Assembly: GCF_022539315.1 (NCBI RefSeq)
Contig: NC_066317.1
Location: forward strand, 40,704,435 to 40,768,434
DNA: 64,000 nucleotides
Source of the DNA: Serinus canaria
Taxonomy: Eukaryota; Chordata; Aves; Passeriformes; Fringillidae
Direction of reading: 5' to 3'
The notes beneath the pieces are model-generated. The model was given only the letters and a program-made list of their open reading frames with translations, had not been told where the DNA came from and ran no database searches. Shown piece after piece: positions 10,057 to 23,800 of the stretch. Both the position numbers and the translations under genes were made by a program. Every line of letters begins with the position of its first letter. Position 1 is the first letter of the stretch.

Positions 10057-13000
10057 ACTGGGTGAAGTGTTTGATCAGTTTTGTGTTGCCAGTTTCACCT
10101 TATCTACATTTTTTACCTTCTGGGACTTCAACTGTGAAAACTTCTGCAGCAATAACCCATATGTGAAAGTGCAGACCTGTTCAAAAGTCATCTATGCTAG
10201 GTAAAGTTATATATTAGCCAGCAATTTTTAGTACCATCAATTTCAATTATGTTGATTAGATCCACATCTTCTTTGTTGACATGAGATTAATTTCAGGAGT
10301 GTTTTGCTACAAGGCCTGCTGAAGGTATGTTGTCTCTAAAGTTTGATAAAATTTCTGCCATTGATAAAATCTCTAGAACTCTTCATATAACTTTGATCTC
10401 CATTATGAAAAGACATGTTCCTTTTAGGCTTGTTTTTAAATCTAAATATAGTAAAACATCATATAAAGTTGTCATATACTTTTTATGTGATCTAGGACAT
10501 AGAATAAAGGCTGTCACTTTGATGCTGTGCATTGGCTTTGTTGAATTTATTGGAATTATTCCTGAAATTGATATAATGATCCATTTCAGAGAAGCTTTTT
10601 GGATTTAGAATTTCATAGAAGATTTCAGCTATATTTATAGCGTTGTGATTTCTTAGACAGGTGCACATGTCCTTTGAATTTATTTTGGAACAAATGTGTA
10701 ATTTCATTGCTGAAAATGGGTGACCAAAATTTTGACTGTGATTCCTGTGATATTCCCCTGTTTATGTGTTAGGAACTGGTCTACAGCCTGTTGTAAGATA
10801 TAAATGCCAGTGATGCCAATCATATTTATTATTTCTTCAAGAGAGAAGGAAATAGAGGAGCTGTTATTAAGAAAGAAGATTTCCAAAGTTGTGTCTTTTT
10901 TAATAATTTATAAAGTGGGAGGAATACAAAATAACACCTCAGTGGCATTAAACCCTGAAGCTTTTTCTAAACTCCAGTAGTTGTGACATCATATAAACAT
11001 ATCATTCCCTAAAAAGACTTATTTTCCTTATCTTCTATCTGACTTCTTTGATAAATGTTCACCATTCAGTGGTTTATATGAAATAAACTAGTGCTTTTCA
11101 TCTAGGTAATGGATCAAAGCAATGTTCAAAGAAGAAAAACTCCTTTTATTAGCATTTTGTAGCAAATTCAGCTGACACAATAAGAAAGCAATAGAGGTGG
11201 AAAATTACTTGCTCTTTTATCTGTGAGTGTACTCAAGGTTGCAGCTAGCATGTGTGAGTGGTAGTTATTAATATTTTTAATTAGTCAGTTGAGAAATTTT
11301 CTATTATAGAATAGCTTGTGACCTAACAATTTATTTGTAAACTGAATCCACTTAAAATTATCTTTGGTGAACAACTACCTGACTAATAAAGAATGCAGAT
11401 ATAATACTTAAAATGTTTTAATTGAGATGGTTGAACTTGCAGCTATTTCATTATAACTGAAGAACTCTTGTGATTTTATGGGGAAGAAGTAATCTAAAAG
11501 CAAACTCTTGAGTTTTTTACTTTTCAAATGATGTGGGATAATTTGAACACAATACAATTTTTCTTGGCAAAACTTATGTAGAATTATTGACTGGTTTTGT
11601 TCAATTGGAGTACATTTTTAAATTTTATATCTGGAGGAAATGACCCAAAATACAAAGCAGCAAAAAAAGCTGTCTTCTGAATAAAGAAAAATAAACAAAA
11701 TAAATGGTACAAAGCCTTCTGGTACAAGTTTGGTGATTTGTGTGGATTTTTTATTTCTTTTTCTTTTTTTACTTTCTGAGAGAAGTTTGAGAAAGGTGGT
11801 TTGTTTATTGGTTTGGGGTTTTTTTAATAAAAGTTTTAAAGTCTTTCATGGTGTATTAATTTATCTTTGTATGCAATCTCTATGAGCTTCTTTCACTCCT
11901 ATTAACTATCCCTTCTATTTTTGTCTGTCATTTTTCAGGTGCTGAAGGTTTTTCCTTATATGGGAAAACAGATTGCCAGGTTGCCCTATCATACAGAAAT
12001 ATATCTGTCATTTTGCCTGTCATGTGGATTGTTAGCTATGAAGAACTGTCTCTCCTTTCATACAAGAGGATAGATTTGTATCTCTTGCTTTGATTCTCTC
12101 CAGACATTTGGGCCCTGGTCTGAGTGGTATTTCTTGGGATGGGCATGTGCTTTATGATGAGTTTTGTTTGCCTGTAACAAAGGATCCCAGATAAGAAAAT
12201 GAACAAAAAAATTAAAATCTGTTGTAACTACCTGTCCCTGTCAGTACAGAGAGGAGATCCATGGTTAGTAAGATGATGGTCTTTTTTTTCTCTTACTGAT
12301 TAACATGCTGAAATAATTGGTAAGTTATATAGTAGGTTGAAGATACTCTTTTTTCCATGTATGTTCTTACTAAGAACAATAATGTTCACTAAGTTCAGGG
12401 CTGAGATTTTTCTATTATTTATTATTTTACCTTAATTTGATATATCTCTGTGGTCTGCAAGTAAAACAAGTGTCAGGCTCTGTTTGTGGTGCATTTGTCT
12501 TGTGCACTGTTAGTAAAATTTTTGTCAGCGCTATTAAAGCCTCAAGAATCACTAAGAAAATTCACCATGTAGTGCTGAGCAATCTTACTGTATGGACTGC
12601 CAGAGCTTTTGATATTTAAAAATTTTAAGGAGTAAACCAAAGAAACAGTGGAAACAGATCTGTAATTTAAATGACTCATTAAATCCTTAGCATGGTTTTG
12701 GATTTTCCTACTTCATTGTTGGATGCCTGTTGCATGTGAGCAACAGTTTTATAGAGAGTAAAAGAAAATGAAATGCATTTGATTTCACAGTGTCTTTTCT
12801 TATTTCAGTGGGTTTTGTCATCTATAATGTGATTTTTTTCAAAGGAAAATTCCTTTCCAAATTTTATTGTCCCCCTTTCAGTGATTACTAGAATTGTTTT
12901 CAGGTGTGTTCTATTGTTGTGCATTTTCTTGATAGCAAATAAAAATATGGGCAGCAGCAGAAGAAGAACATTTTTATTTAAACATTTTTGAATCTGAAAG

Positions 13001-14801
13001 CTTGAGTTAAGTGTAATCTGTTTCCAACCTAGTGAAGTCTGCATAAAAATTACAATAGGTCTGATGGAATTGATCACGATATCACAGAAGTGGGGCTAAA
13101 ACATGGGTGGCCCTTAAGAAGAGAGCAGAGCCATTTCCCCCACTGTGTTCTTCCCCATTTGTTTTTTGCAGCAATGGCAATCACTAAATGTAAGGTACAC
13201 TTCTACCATGCAGCACAGAAACAGGAAATGGAAATGTCTTAAGAAAACAGGGCAAAATTAAACTCTTAGGCTTTCCTGACAGGCATACATGCTACTGGTG
13301 AGTCCAGACAGAATCTGTGCCTTATTTTATTCTGTGCATAGGAGAGACAACCTAAATTCAGAGGACTGTCTAGTGAAGTCGTGTGTGTATTTTTCCAGTA
13401 TTGTAAGACATGTTCCAACATCTGATCAAACTACATACTCGAAAATAAGTTGGGTTTTTCCTTTTCTTTTTCACTGAGCTGTTTAATGTCTCTTTTCTGT
13501 GTGACTGTTCAGGTTAGCCTGCACTTGCATGGCCAGGTCAGGTCCATGTGTGGCATTACCTTTAAATAACATGCATTGTGAGCTGTAGTTGCATGACACT
13601 GGCTTATTTCAGAGCACAGCTGGAGGACACAACCCAGAAAATATGTTGTCATTGAAGTGCAAGGTGAAATTCAGTGCAGTGGAATTAAGAATGAAGATGA
13701 TGACACATTCCCAGTCTGCTGGAAAACCAAGGAGGCATGCATACTGTCTGCAGGGGGTATTACAGAAGGTAATACCTGGGAGAGGAGGAGCTTGTCATTG
13801 TTTTGTCTATGTTTGTTTTCTACCAATTCCATTCTGAATTTAGGCATGAAGAACACAATGGGTAACTGGGATTTGGATGTATTCATGGACCAGCAAACAG
13901 AAGGGATCCCTGGGGTTATGCAGAGCAGGGTGTGAAGCCTGGTGTTGATTAGAGATCAGGGTAGGAGGAGTTACTGTCCCCTGCAGATAAAACCAGGGTC
14001 AAGGCACAGCTAACCCTGTGCTGCTGGGTCAGTGTAAAGCCTGGTGCCTTCCTCTGTTAACGAGCAAGATAGTGTTAATGGAGCTTCAAAGGGCAGCTGT
14101 AGGATTGCACAGGAGCTCTGAGACCCTGAACTCCACAACCCTCTCCTTCCTGTCCCCATTCTAAGAAAGGATATCTAAGTTTTGCCAAGATTTCTTGAGG
14201 AGTGCATGTTTTGTTCTTAATTTAAATTTTGTGTGAAAGTAGAGAACCTGTATTTCCAGATGCTTTGCTTGTGGTTCTAGGCAAGATCTATTCTAGACCT
14301 AGATGCCAGAGCCTGGAAGTTTTGCTTCAATCTTCTCATTTCATGTATAGAGTTCGTGGACATGAAATAGCACCAAATCAAGGTAAATTCTCTTTTTAAG
14401 GTCCTTTCTGCTTTTTAAATCTGTCAGGAGAGGCAGGTTAAAGAATCTGGGAAAGCTTTCCTCTCACATGAGCCCTTTGTCATATGCCTTGTGCTGAAAT
14501 CATTCTGACATGCAATAACTTTCTTTTGGGAGACAAATACTCTTTTCACATGGATTTGAAAAAGGGAGTGCTCAATTACATAACAAAACTGTCTTTGTCA
14601 CTGGCTAGACAAGATCCAGCTCTTTTTTTCCTTTTTACTTTTACTCCTTTTTGATATCTGTATCTCCTTTTTGAAATCTGCCACCTGGGTTACATGTTCC
14701 TGTAGTGTTTGAATAAGTGTAAAAGCAGATGCCTAAAAAAAGGGATAAAGTAATATGGTTTATGTGACTGGACCTTAAGGTGACTTTTCTGTGGACACCG
14801 C
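10057..14801. other. intergenic DNA, no gene seen
   Basis: AT-rich DNA. No splice-flanked reading frame, RNA gene or recognisable repeat was found. Confidence 0.65.
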
Positions 14802-15198
14802 TGTGGCAGTCACATTCTCTGAAAAAATGCCTTTGCCCAGGGTTTTTCTCCTGGGAAGCTGAAAGACAGCAAGAGAGCCCTCAGAGAAAAGGAGAACAAT
14901 TCTTTTCTCATTTGCTTCTTGTGTGGAATGTGTTTGGAGATTGTTTTCCCAAAGGTGATTGCTTGATTGGACTCTGGTGTGAGTTGTTTTGACTCATTGG
15001 CCAATTAGGGCCAAGCTGTTTGGGACTCTGGAAAGAGTCATGAGTTTTCATTATTATCTCTTTAGCATTCAGTAAGTATCTTTTCTTTATTCTTTAATAT
15101 AATGTAGTATAATAAATTAATAAATTAGCCTTCTGATAAGATGGAGTCAGATGCATCATTTTCCTGCCTTTGTCAGGGCGCCCTGATTTTACAATACA
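14802..15198 (+). mobile_element. solo LTR of a songbird ERVK-type endogenous retrovirus
   Basis: I recognise this from memory as one of the abundant passerine ERVK-type LTRs. It begins TGTGGCAGTCACATTCTCTG and holds the internal blocks ggccaattagggccaagctg, gagtcatgagttttcattat and agcattcagtaagtatc. An AT-rich stretch with AATAAA follows, then gccttctgataagatggagt, and it ends ACAATACA. The ends are TG...CA and the length is about 400 bp. No gag, pol or env sequence flanks it, so it is a solo LTR left by recombination. A clean 6-bp target duplication is not obvious at these ends. It is the best clue that the host is a songbird. Confidence 0.7.
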
Positions 15199-18100
15199 CT
15201 GCTACTGGGAGAACCTACTCTAGAAGGAAAGGAGGCAGATCTGCTGTCAAAATATGTGATTCCTGTCATGCTTCAAGGAGTGGGATCTCTTTGGACAGGA
15301 GTGGTGTTGGGGAGCCTGGCACAATTCCATCAGGCAGTCAATTGTCTTGATGTCAGTATTGCAAGGGAAACCTCCCAGTGAGGTAGAAGAAGAAGAAGGA
15401 TAAGCCCTGTATATGTGTCACATCCTCTGATCTCCCTGCCTTTTCTGTTGTATTCTTCCTAACACCTATCCTGTTAGTTTAGGTAATAGCAAATGAAGTA
15501 ATCATCATGAAATCCATCTTCTGTGTGATGACTTATGGCTTTAATAGCAATAAAATGTTCTTGGTACCATTGTGAGAGCCTTGTTATGGCTCTTCCTTAG
15601 TAAGCTAGTTGTGTTCTGGTTTCGATTAGAATGAAGGATTTTTAAAATAGAATTTGGATTTAAAGAGGCATTTGGATACACTGGGACCATGGATCTTTTA
15701 ATCATCTCCTCTAAGGCCCCTCTTGTGCTTTGGGAACTGAAAAACAAAGAAGTAGATAGCTGAGTTAGAAAAGAGAATCCTGTGCTGTGTGAGAGGCAGT
15801 TAAAATACTAGATACATAAATGCATCTCACTCTAGACAGCTATTGTATTTATGCATTTCTTAAGTCCTGGAGAAAGAAAAATAAAAAAAGTAGACAAATC
15901 AAGGAAAATGGCTTCCTGCTTAAACCAAGAAAACAGCTGAATCAGGGAGATAAACCCTAGTATAAATATATATTTAATCATAAGGAAAACATTGTCCATT
16001 TCTTATTACCCTGGATTTTGTTAGCTTTGCATTTTTCTCCAGAGCTAAGGAAGAAAATTTAAAGTACTCCAGATGAACGTTAAAGTTTGGATCAATACAC
16101 ACAACAGAATTCTTGAGAACAATTCTTAAAATGAGCCTTAGCCCTGTTATGACATGTACTAGAAGACACACTCTTTCTTGGAGACATGAAGCAACCCATG
16201 ATTTGCAGATGTTGTATGTAAGGAGAAAGAAGATCTCATCCTCCACAGCAGAAGAGTGTGACAAAGAGCTCTCAGTAGGTACAAGTGTAGTGTGCTTGAA
16301 ACAAGGTAGGTGTAGGGTGGAGAAGAGAATGTCTTTTCTGATCAAATACTTATGAAAGGTAAAAAAATCTCAGTGGGTTATAGAATCAAAGCAATGCTTC
16401 ACTGGGTTAGAGAGTGCCAAAACCACACTATTGCTCTTCATAAAGAAAAATGGGAATTAACTTGAAGCCCTCAAACCACCCTCGTTTGTTCAGCCCTTTG
16501 ATGTACTTGTTTTTTGTGGGCAAGTTCAGCTGCTGTCTCCCATGGACTCCTTGGTTTGGTTCTAAAGGCTGTACAAGCAGAAGGTAGTGGAGAGGTGGAG
16601 AGCTGGATTTCCCAGGGGAAGGTGAGGGAAAGGGCAGCAGTGCTGGCCAGGACAGACTGTTGGTACTCCAGCACAGCCCACTGCACATGTCTGCTCTTCT
16701 TCATTACTTAGTCTGAACACATTCAGAACTGGGAAATTTTGTTTGTTTGTTGGATTTTTAGGGGATTTTTAGGTTTTTTGTGAGATTTTGTTTTGTTTGG
16801 GATTTTTTTTTGGTTTGTTTTTCTTGGTTTGTTTGTCATTTGGTTGTTTGGTTGTTTTTTTTTTTTTTTGTTGGCTTTTTGCTTGTCTGGGTGGTTGTTT
16901 GGTTTTTTTTTTTTTTCCTTTGGTTTATTTTGTTTGTAGGTTTGTTTCTTTGGGATTTTTTTTTTGGGCAGTTATGAGATTTTTTACTGGCTTTAAGGTG
17001 TCCCTGAAAATGTAGTATCCATGTGTCTTGCAAGACTGTCTCCTAGAATAGTTCTGTGTCCTTTCTTACAGGCAAAGCCCTTTGGGCACAACTTAACTGT
17101 AAAGAAGTTACATAATATAGTGAAAAGCTTAAAAAAAAGTATGTTTTTCCCTAGTTGATGTAGTTGTCCCCTGCAACAGCACATTATTAAGTGTTGGTGG
17201 GTGCTCTAGAAACTTATCCCATTTTTCTGTCTTTTTCTATTGATTTAACTGTGTTTTTAATGGACTGTTATTACTGTAGCCTTTTGTCCATCTTTGTATT
17301 TGCTTTTCAAGGTAATTTTCTCTCTCTCTAAATATGTATTCACTGTGCACCCTGAAGGATGCTGTTACAATACAGTAAACAGATATCCTTCATGGTGGAA
17401 GAGAGTATTAGCAATTACAGCAATTACAGCAAAGAGCTGATGAAACCCTGAGGTGCCTCTCACTCAGCAATGCAGCATGTTTAAAAAAGGATATGGACAA
17501 ACAAACAATTTACAGACCAAAGAAATGCCCTTATGCACACACACACAAATCTGCATGGACAAGAAAAGACCTCCAGAAAGATTTTGTGTATTTTTTTCTT
17601 CAGAGCACATACTATAGAAATACTATGCTGTTTACAACCAATATTTTACTATTTCAGGAAAACTCTTCTGCATTTAGTGTCATGTGCAACTGCACAGCAT
17701 ATCTGGTGTGAAAGAAAATGTGCTGTTAAAACCAATGAACTGTATGTTTTAGAAGCTGAATCAGTCACAGGAGAATTGGTATTAAGATTTTTGGAGGTTT
17801 ATTTGCTGGCTGACAGAACTGGAAAACTGTGAACTTTCAACCTGATGGTAAGAGCCAGTATATGTGTGATGAGTAAGCAAGGACAAAGGTGAACAATTTA
17901 AGAAAAGGATTTCTAAACAAACAAATATGTACATAAAAAATGTTGTTATTGCTGACCCAAATTTATCTGCTGTTATAGCAGGAAGAGAATTTCTTTAACA
18001 AGCTAGATGAGTCTAACAAGGGGATTTACCAGGGGGTAAATCTTCAAGGATAATGTGATGTTGCTTATTGTTCTGTGAAGACTGCAAATACACAGTGGCA

Positions 18101-20024
18101 AGAAGGATGTGTTCAAGCTGGAGATTAGCCAGAGTGGGAATTCAAGCAGTGGGGTCATGGTTAAAGGGAATGCATAGAGGCTTTAAGAGAGCTGCAGTGC
18201 ATATATTTGGAAGGGAATTAGTCTGTCTCATTCTGACATCAGCTTCTGTCTGTTTAGATGACTAATAAAGCAAAGGGCTACACTTTTGTCTTACAGTTGT
18301 TTTTGAGCTGCTTGTGCACAATCCTAATTGTAAAAGGCCTGTAATTTCTTCCCCTTGGAAGAAACTCTACAAACTCTTGAAATTCCTTGTTTGCCTTTCT
18401 TGCCCCCCATCCACATTGTCATGTGAATTTTCTTGAGACCCTTGCTGAAAATTTATTCCTATGAATCTTTGCATGAAGCCCTGCACGTTGATATGAAGGG
18501 TTAATGAGAGTGTCTGCCCTCAGTGTCTGCCCTGCATTGCACCTGAGGCTTGGGCAGGATCAAGGTGAGGATATGGGAGGGTCGGCACTGCCTTCATTTG
18601 GGAACAGGCAGAGAGGAGAAGTTTTGTTGGGGGAAATGCCTCCAACAGAAGTGAGCTGCAAAAGGGCTGCAAGTCTGGCTGGAGTTGTGTGGGAAGTGGG
18701 AATCCTGCCAAGAGCTGAGCTGCTTTGAGGGCTGGCTTGAAGGAACAGGAGCCTGTATGAGAGGCTAGACTGACCAAAGGATAAAAATATCTATATTCCA
18801 ATACAGTTTCCTGTAAAGGAGGTGGAGAAGATGTGTAAGCATAATGTGTAAGCATAATGAAAGAACAGATATTGTCCAGGTCTGACTGTGATTTCCTTGT
18901 CTTGGTTTTATTATTGTCCTGGAGAAGAAAATTCACCATATTTTTGGATATTGTTTACTAATGCAGATTCTGGACTGACTACTGCTCCTTCTAATGCCCA
19001 CCTCCAGTCAGTTCGTGCAGCAGTCAGGACTGTGGGGCAACTTTATAGAAGGCAAGTCTTTAATAATTTGATTTTCAGTTTAGATCCTTGTTACCTTGGA
19101 GGAATAATGTGATCACTTGTTTCACCCTTACTGATGCCTGGTTCTCTAAAATGCAAGGAGGGATCCCTCTCTGCAGCTGAATCCAGAAGTTTGCTGGTAT
19201 GTGAGCAGCAACATGCACTGAAGTTCAAAACAAGCAATGTTCTGTAATCCTAGTTCTTGTGAGTATCATCTTGGATGTTTCTTCTACCCAAGCAACAGTG
19301 AGCACAACCAGAAATGTAGTCCAAAAGGCTGGGTGCAGGCTCCTACAGCCTGAGAGGCTGACGGTTCATTTGGGCAAGTTCTGAAGTTAATAGTATAACC
19401 AGAATAGCAGAGACATTTCTGAACAAATCCTTTCAGCACAAGAAACCAGGCTGGTGTTGTGATCACAAGCTGAAGAGAAATTGCAGTCATTTTAAAATCC
19501 ATTTATATTTTAATTTGAGCTAGGAATGCATACTTTTTTTAGATGCTCCAGAGAATAATGATGAATCAGGTTCAGACTAAGGTTACCTTACTGTCTTGCT
19601 GCTTTAGTAAATACAAATAACCATAAAGGTAGTATTGCTATAGGTGTGTCAGACTAGGTGATAATTTCTCAGCTGTACAGTTTGATGCCATCCTAAGATC
19701 TGAAATACAGCAGTCCCCTGGGTTTCTTTTGTCTGTCCAGTGTCATTCAGCATCATATCCTATAGTTTGTCTATGACTGAAGCTTGCATGCACATTACTT
19801 TAAAGTCTTTATGTGCTTGTTTTCCCCAGGGAATAGTTTTCCTCACTAATTTGTACACTGGGCAACCATGACAATATCCAGTTTCACTAATGCAGCCTGG
19901 CATGCCATCTGCACTATCTAAAGGTCAGTTCAAGTGTTGTAATTCCGTGGCTTCTTAATAAGCAGCATAGTGGTACACTGGTTCCACTCCCTGACAACGG
20001 GAGCTGTAATCTAAATCCTGCACC
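15199..20024. other. intergenic DNA with a T/G-rich tract; no gene seen
   Basis: No supported gene. Apart from the T/G tract (16739-16976), small local duplications are visible: agcaattac repeats near 17405 and taagcataatg twice near 18837-18860. Confidence 0.65.
16739..16976 (+). repeat. T/G-rich low-complexity tract
   Basis: About 240 bases made almost only of T and G on the plus strand, with repeated gtttg and runs of up to 17 T. Phenylalanine/valine-rich open frames across it are artefacts of composition. Confidence 0.85.
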
Positions 20025-20032
20025 AAAAAAAG

Positions 20033-20070
<38 letters not shown>

Positions 20071-20076
20071 AAAAAG
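20025..20076 (+). repeat. A-rich tract with a 36-base A run
   Basis: The pure A run is 20033-20068, with single G interruptions on either side. The sequence just before it ends in cctgcacc and contains a possible small hairpin (ctccc...gggag). It could be the tail of a retroposed transcript or a simple repeat. Confidence 0.8.
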
Positions 20077-20565
20077 ACGTTTCTCTCCTGGTGGAAGAAA
20101 CCTATATGTCTTCTAGTTCAGGAGCTGTTCCTGCATTTTTGAACGCTTGGTTTCATTGCTCTGAGAATTCTGCTTGCTGCTGATGCGTGGAAATCTTCCC
20201 AAGCGCTGCTGTGTGGATTGTAGCAGCTAACAGCGGCCCCTTGTGACCGCGAGGAGAGTTTTTGGCCCTCGGGCTCTCTCCATCAGCAGCGTTGTTGTTA
20301 AACAGGTCCCAAGGTGCTGCTGGATGGAAAGCAGGGTGAGCTCTGGGAGATGGCTCCTGTTGCTGTTTGCAAGATCCACAGCTGAGTTAGGGGCAGCAGT
20401 ATGGGTCGGAGTGGAAAGGGAAGGGATTGTGTCAAAGCCAGACCCCCAGCTGTTCCCCACATGCTGATCTGCTCTGGAAAAGAGCCTAGAGGTAGAATTA
20501 GAAAAGTGAAATACCTAAAGGAGAGACTGAACTAGAGTTCTAGAGGGGAGAAATGTGCGCATAAG
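20077..20565. other. intergenic DNA, no gene seen
   Basis: A locally GC-richer stretch (20100-20470) with a few CG dinucleotides, but no recognised gene or repeat. Confidence 0.6.
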
Positions 20566-20810
20566 TGTCATAGAATGGTTTGGTTTGGAAGGGAGCTTAA
20601 AGATCATCTAGTTCTAACCTTCCTTCCATGGGCAGGAAATCTTCCACTAGACTAGGTTACACAGAGCACCATCCAGCCTGTTCTTGAACACCTCCAACCT
20701 CTCTGGGCAACCTGTGCCAGTGTATCACCACCCTCACAGTAAATTTCCTACTTATATCTGGTGTAAATCTATCCTCCTTCAGACTTAGTTCCTTCTATGA
20801 TTGTCTAGTG
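20566..20810 (-). mobile_element. CR1 LINE, 3' end fragment
   Basis: On the plus strand it reads tcatagaatggtttggttt, ggaagggagcttaaagatca, then the block with ccatccagcctgttcttg, ctctgggcaacctgtgcca and ccctcacagtaaa. This is the reverse complement of the CR1 3' end, so the element lies on the minus strand and is 5' truncated. Confidence 0.9.
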
Positions 20811-23800
20811 TCACAAAGAGAAGTGTTTTGGAAGGCAAGGGCTGCTTTGGGGTCCTGACCCCTCCAGGAGCAGGCACAGTTAGTGTCACACCTAGCACTG
20901 AACCCTTGAAAAATCTCCAGGATTCCTGTTGGGCTCTTTTGTTGGTGGGTTTGCTGGTCCAGCAGTGTATTTTGTAGCACTTCTGTATCAAAGGAAGATG
21001 GTGTTGGAGAAATGTCCCACCTTACCAAGTGCAGTAAATATTTTTCCACACACTGTGTGTTTTGTGCCGTGTGAGATGCTTCTGAAATACTCAGGAGGAA
21101 GCAGTAGCAATAGATCACAAAAGAATGGGAGCTTGAAAAGGTGGGAAGGTCTTTGGTCTTGAGTGCCAGTGTTAGGTTTGTCAGTGGTTTCCAAACCTGT
21201 GCTGCTAGTGCTGCTCCATTGCCCTGTGTGGCTGATCTGCATTTGTCACAGCATCCCTTTGAGTGAAAGTGGAGCTGAAATATAAAGATGTTGATAGAGA
21301 AGGTCTGATCGAGTCATGAGTGTGTCTAACATTGTAGCTATTTATTGTTAGTATGGAATAGAAGGTAGATTTGACTTTTTTGTAAATCCTAATGAAAGGA
21401 AACTACCCTGAGTTTGGATTAATTTCTACCATGTAGAAATAGAAATACTTAGAAGGAATAATATGAGGAGACAAACTCTTCCTTTCACCCATGATGTTTC
21501 CTGAAAGGGGAAGTAGACATAATTCAGTTTTATTTTATGCATCCTCATAGTCCATATGCTTTGGAGAGACTGCATTACTAACTTCAGGCTGCAGTTTTAT
21601 ACCAACTTCACTGGTTTTTTTTGCCCATGTAATGTTTTATATTTAAAATTAGGCAAAGGAGGGGTAGTAGAAGGTGTGATTAGAGCCTTGAAGTACTAAC
21701 AGAGGTTTTAAATTACAACCAATACTTTGCTGCCCATGACTTTAAGACTTGACAGTGCAAATTAACACATTGAGGAAACTATGCCAGAGTGCTCCAGCAG
21801 CAGTGATTTCTACTGAAGGAAATAACATTTCTTCAGTGTTGGGTTGCCTTTGCTTAAAAAAGCACAGAAGGAACTTCATTGTAGGACACAGCTGACAGCA
21901 CTGCCATATAGTAAAAAAGATGAAGAGCAGTTTCAGAAACAGGGCAGTAAAAATAACTTCTGCCTTGTTCAGACACCAAACTGAAAACTTCCTTCAGTAC
22001 AGCTGTATAAAAGCTCCTGTATCTTGCTGAAATGAACACTGGAAAAAATCAATCCAAAACACCCTTGGGTCAAGTTAACTTTTAGTCCATCTTGAAAACA
22101 TCTTTTTTCATTTATTTAATAAAGCAGTGAAGGAGCAGAACTAAAATAATTTATAAAAATTGAGAGAAGGCAATAGTGAAACTCTTCTACACTTTTACTG
22201 ACTGCTCCAAATTGCTAAAATGGTTTTCCTTTTTGTGGGAAGTCTTGGTAAATAACCTGTTTTACATAAAGAACATTCCACCCGCCACCCTTTTTTTTTT
22301 TTTTTTTTTTTTCTAGAACTGGCTGCTGTGTAAACCTGTCTTTCAGGAAATACTAATCTGGCTATGTTTAGGCAGTAATTACAATCTACTTTTTCTCACT
22401 GAACCTGAATTTCTGTCCCTGTTCCATAACTGTCTGGCTGACAGCAGAAATGAATAGCTTTTTTCCCCTGATGTTGATTATACTCCTAATGTCACTGTGC
22501 CATGGGAGATCTGCTTTTTTCTTAGATAAGACCAAGCTTATTCATCTTGTTTGGATGAATATTTAAGATAATGGTCATGTTGGCAGATGCTCTTTTGTCT
22601 CTTATGTTTGGGAACAAAGAAAACATTAAAAGATTGTACAGAGAATGCACAAATGCCCAAACTGGTGCCATGTGATATGATTCAGTTCTCATTTTACAAG
22701 CAGTGGACCACATTGATGGTTTAACAATCTCAGTTTAACAGTCTCAATTGCTCACTGTTGCTATTAGTGTTTTCATTCTTTCTTAAGAGAGTATGCATCT
22801 GTGTGAAGCTGCTACTGGGTTCATCTGGCTCAGTATCCTGTCTTTGCCAGTTTTTAGTCATGTGGTCCTGAAGAATTTTTAGTTAGCTGTGGCTCTGAAG
22901 ACCTGGGTGTAGGTACACAGTTTGTGGTGATTGGGAGTGGGGCTTGTCCCCAGTGGGTACAGCTGTGAGCAGCACTGACAGCAACAAGCCATGGAGTGCC
23001 CAGGGCACTGACCAACCACAGGGAACAGAGGGCACACAGGTGCAGTGCATGAACGTGAGGGGTATCAAAGGTTGGGCTGAAGAACAAGAAGGGTTGATGC
23101 TTGCAGCCTTCTGATGGGGTATGGTGTTACTCTGCATGGGTGGAGGCTCTCTGAAATTGAATGGTGGTATTTTGTGTATCGGGGCTGTCTCAACTGCGAC
23201 ATGCTGCAGCACCTGGGTCTCTCTCTTCTAAATCCTTAAGTGATTTAGAATTGCTGAGCCACTGCCATATTGACTTTGAGACTGTTTACTTCTGTTCACT
23301 AATATCTTTTTATTGTGTGGGTTATGTGTTAAGCCATTTGGAAAGCAGTGGAACATCTCAACTTTTCCCTCGGAGGGCACAGACCCAGTGAGGAAGATAT
23401 CTGCTAGTCCTGAATTCTCCAAGGTTCCTGTAACACCTTGTAACTAGTTTCATATTTATATCTTCCACTGGTTTCATATTTATAGTTTCTCTGGCAGAAC
23501 TTTCTGCTTTTAATGTATTTTAAAATAAACTTTAATTTTTGATGTCTGCAAATTGGTCCTCAAACACTTCTGGATTATCTTCCTTGCCAGAGTTTGCTCC
23601 TTCTTTTCCTCATTTTTATACAATTTCCACCTCCTTGAGATCATAGCCTTCCTTGCTTTCCTGTTGTACTGTGCCATTCTCCTTTGTCTTTCAGCTCTTG
23701 CTGAAATAAATAGTACAAGCTTGCCAATATGACATCTTTGTACACTCTGTGCTCCGTTCTAAGAATTGCCTTTTTAGTTGCCTTTCTTGGCTCTCTTTAA

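Noticed and set aside
16780..17015. Phe/Val/Trp-rich open frames resembling membrane proteins
   Set aside because: They are translations of the T/G-rich low-complexity tract.
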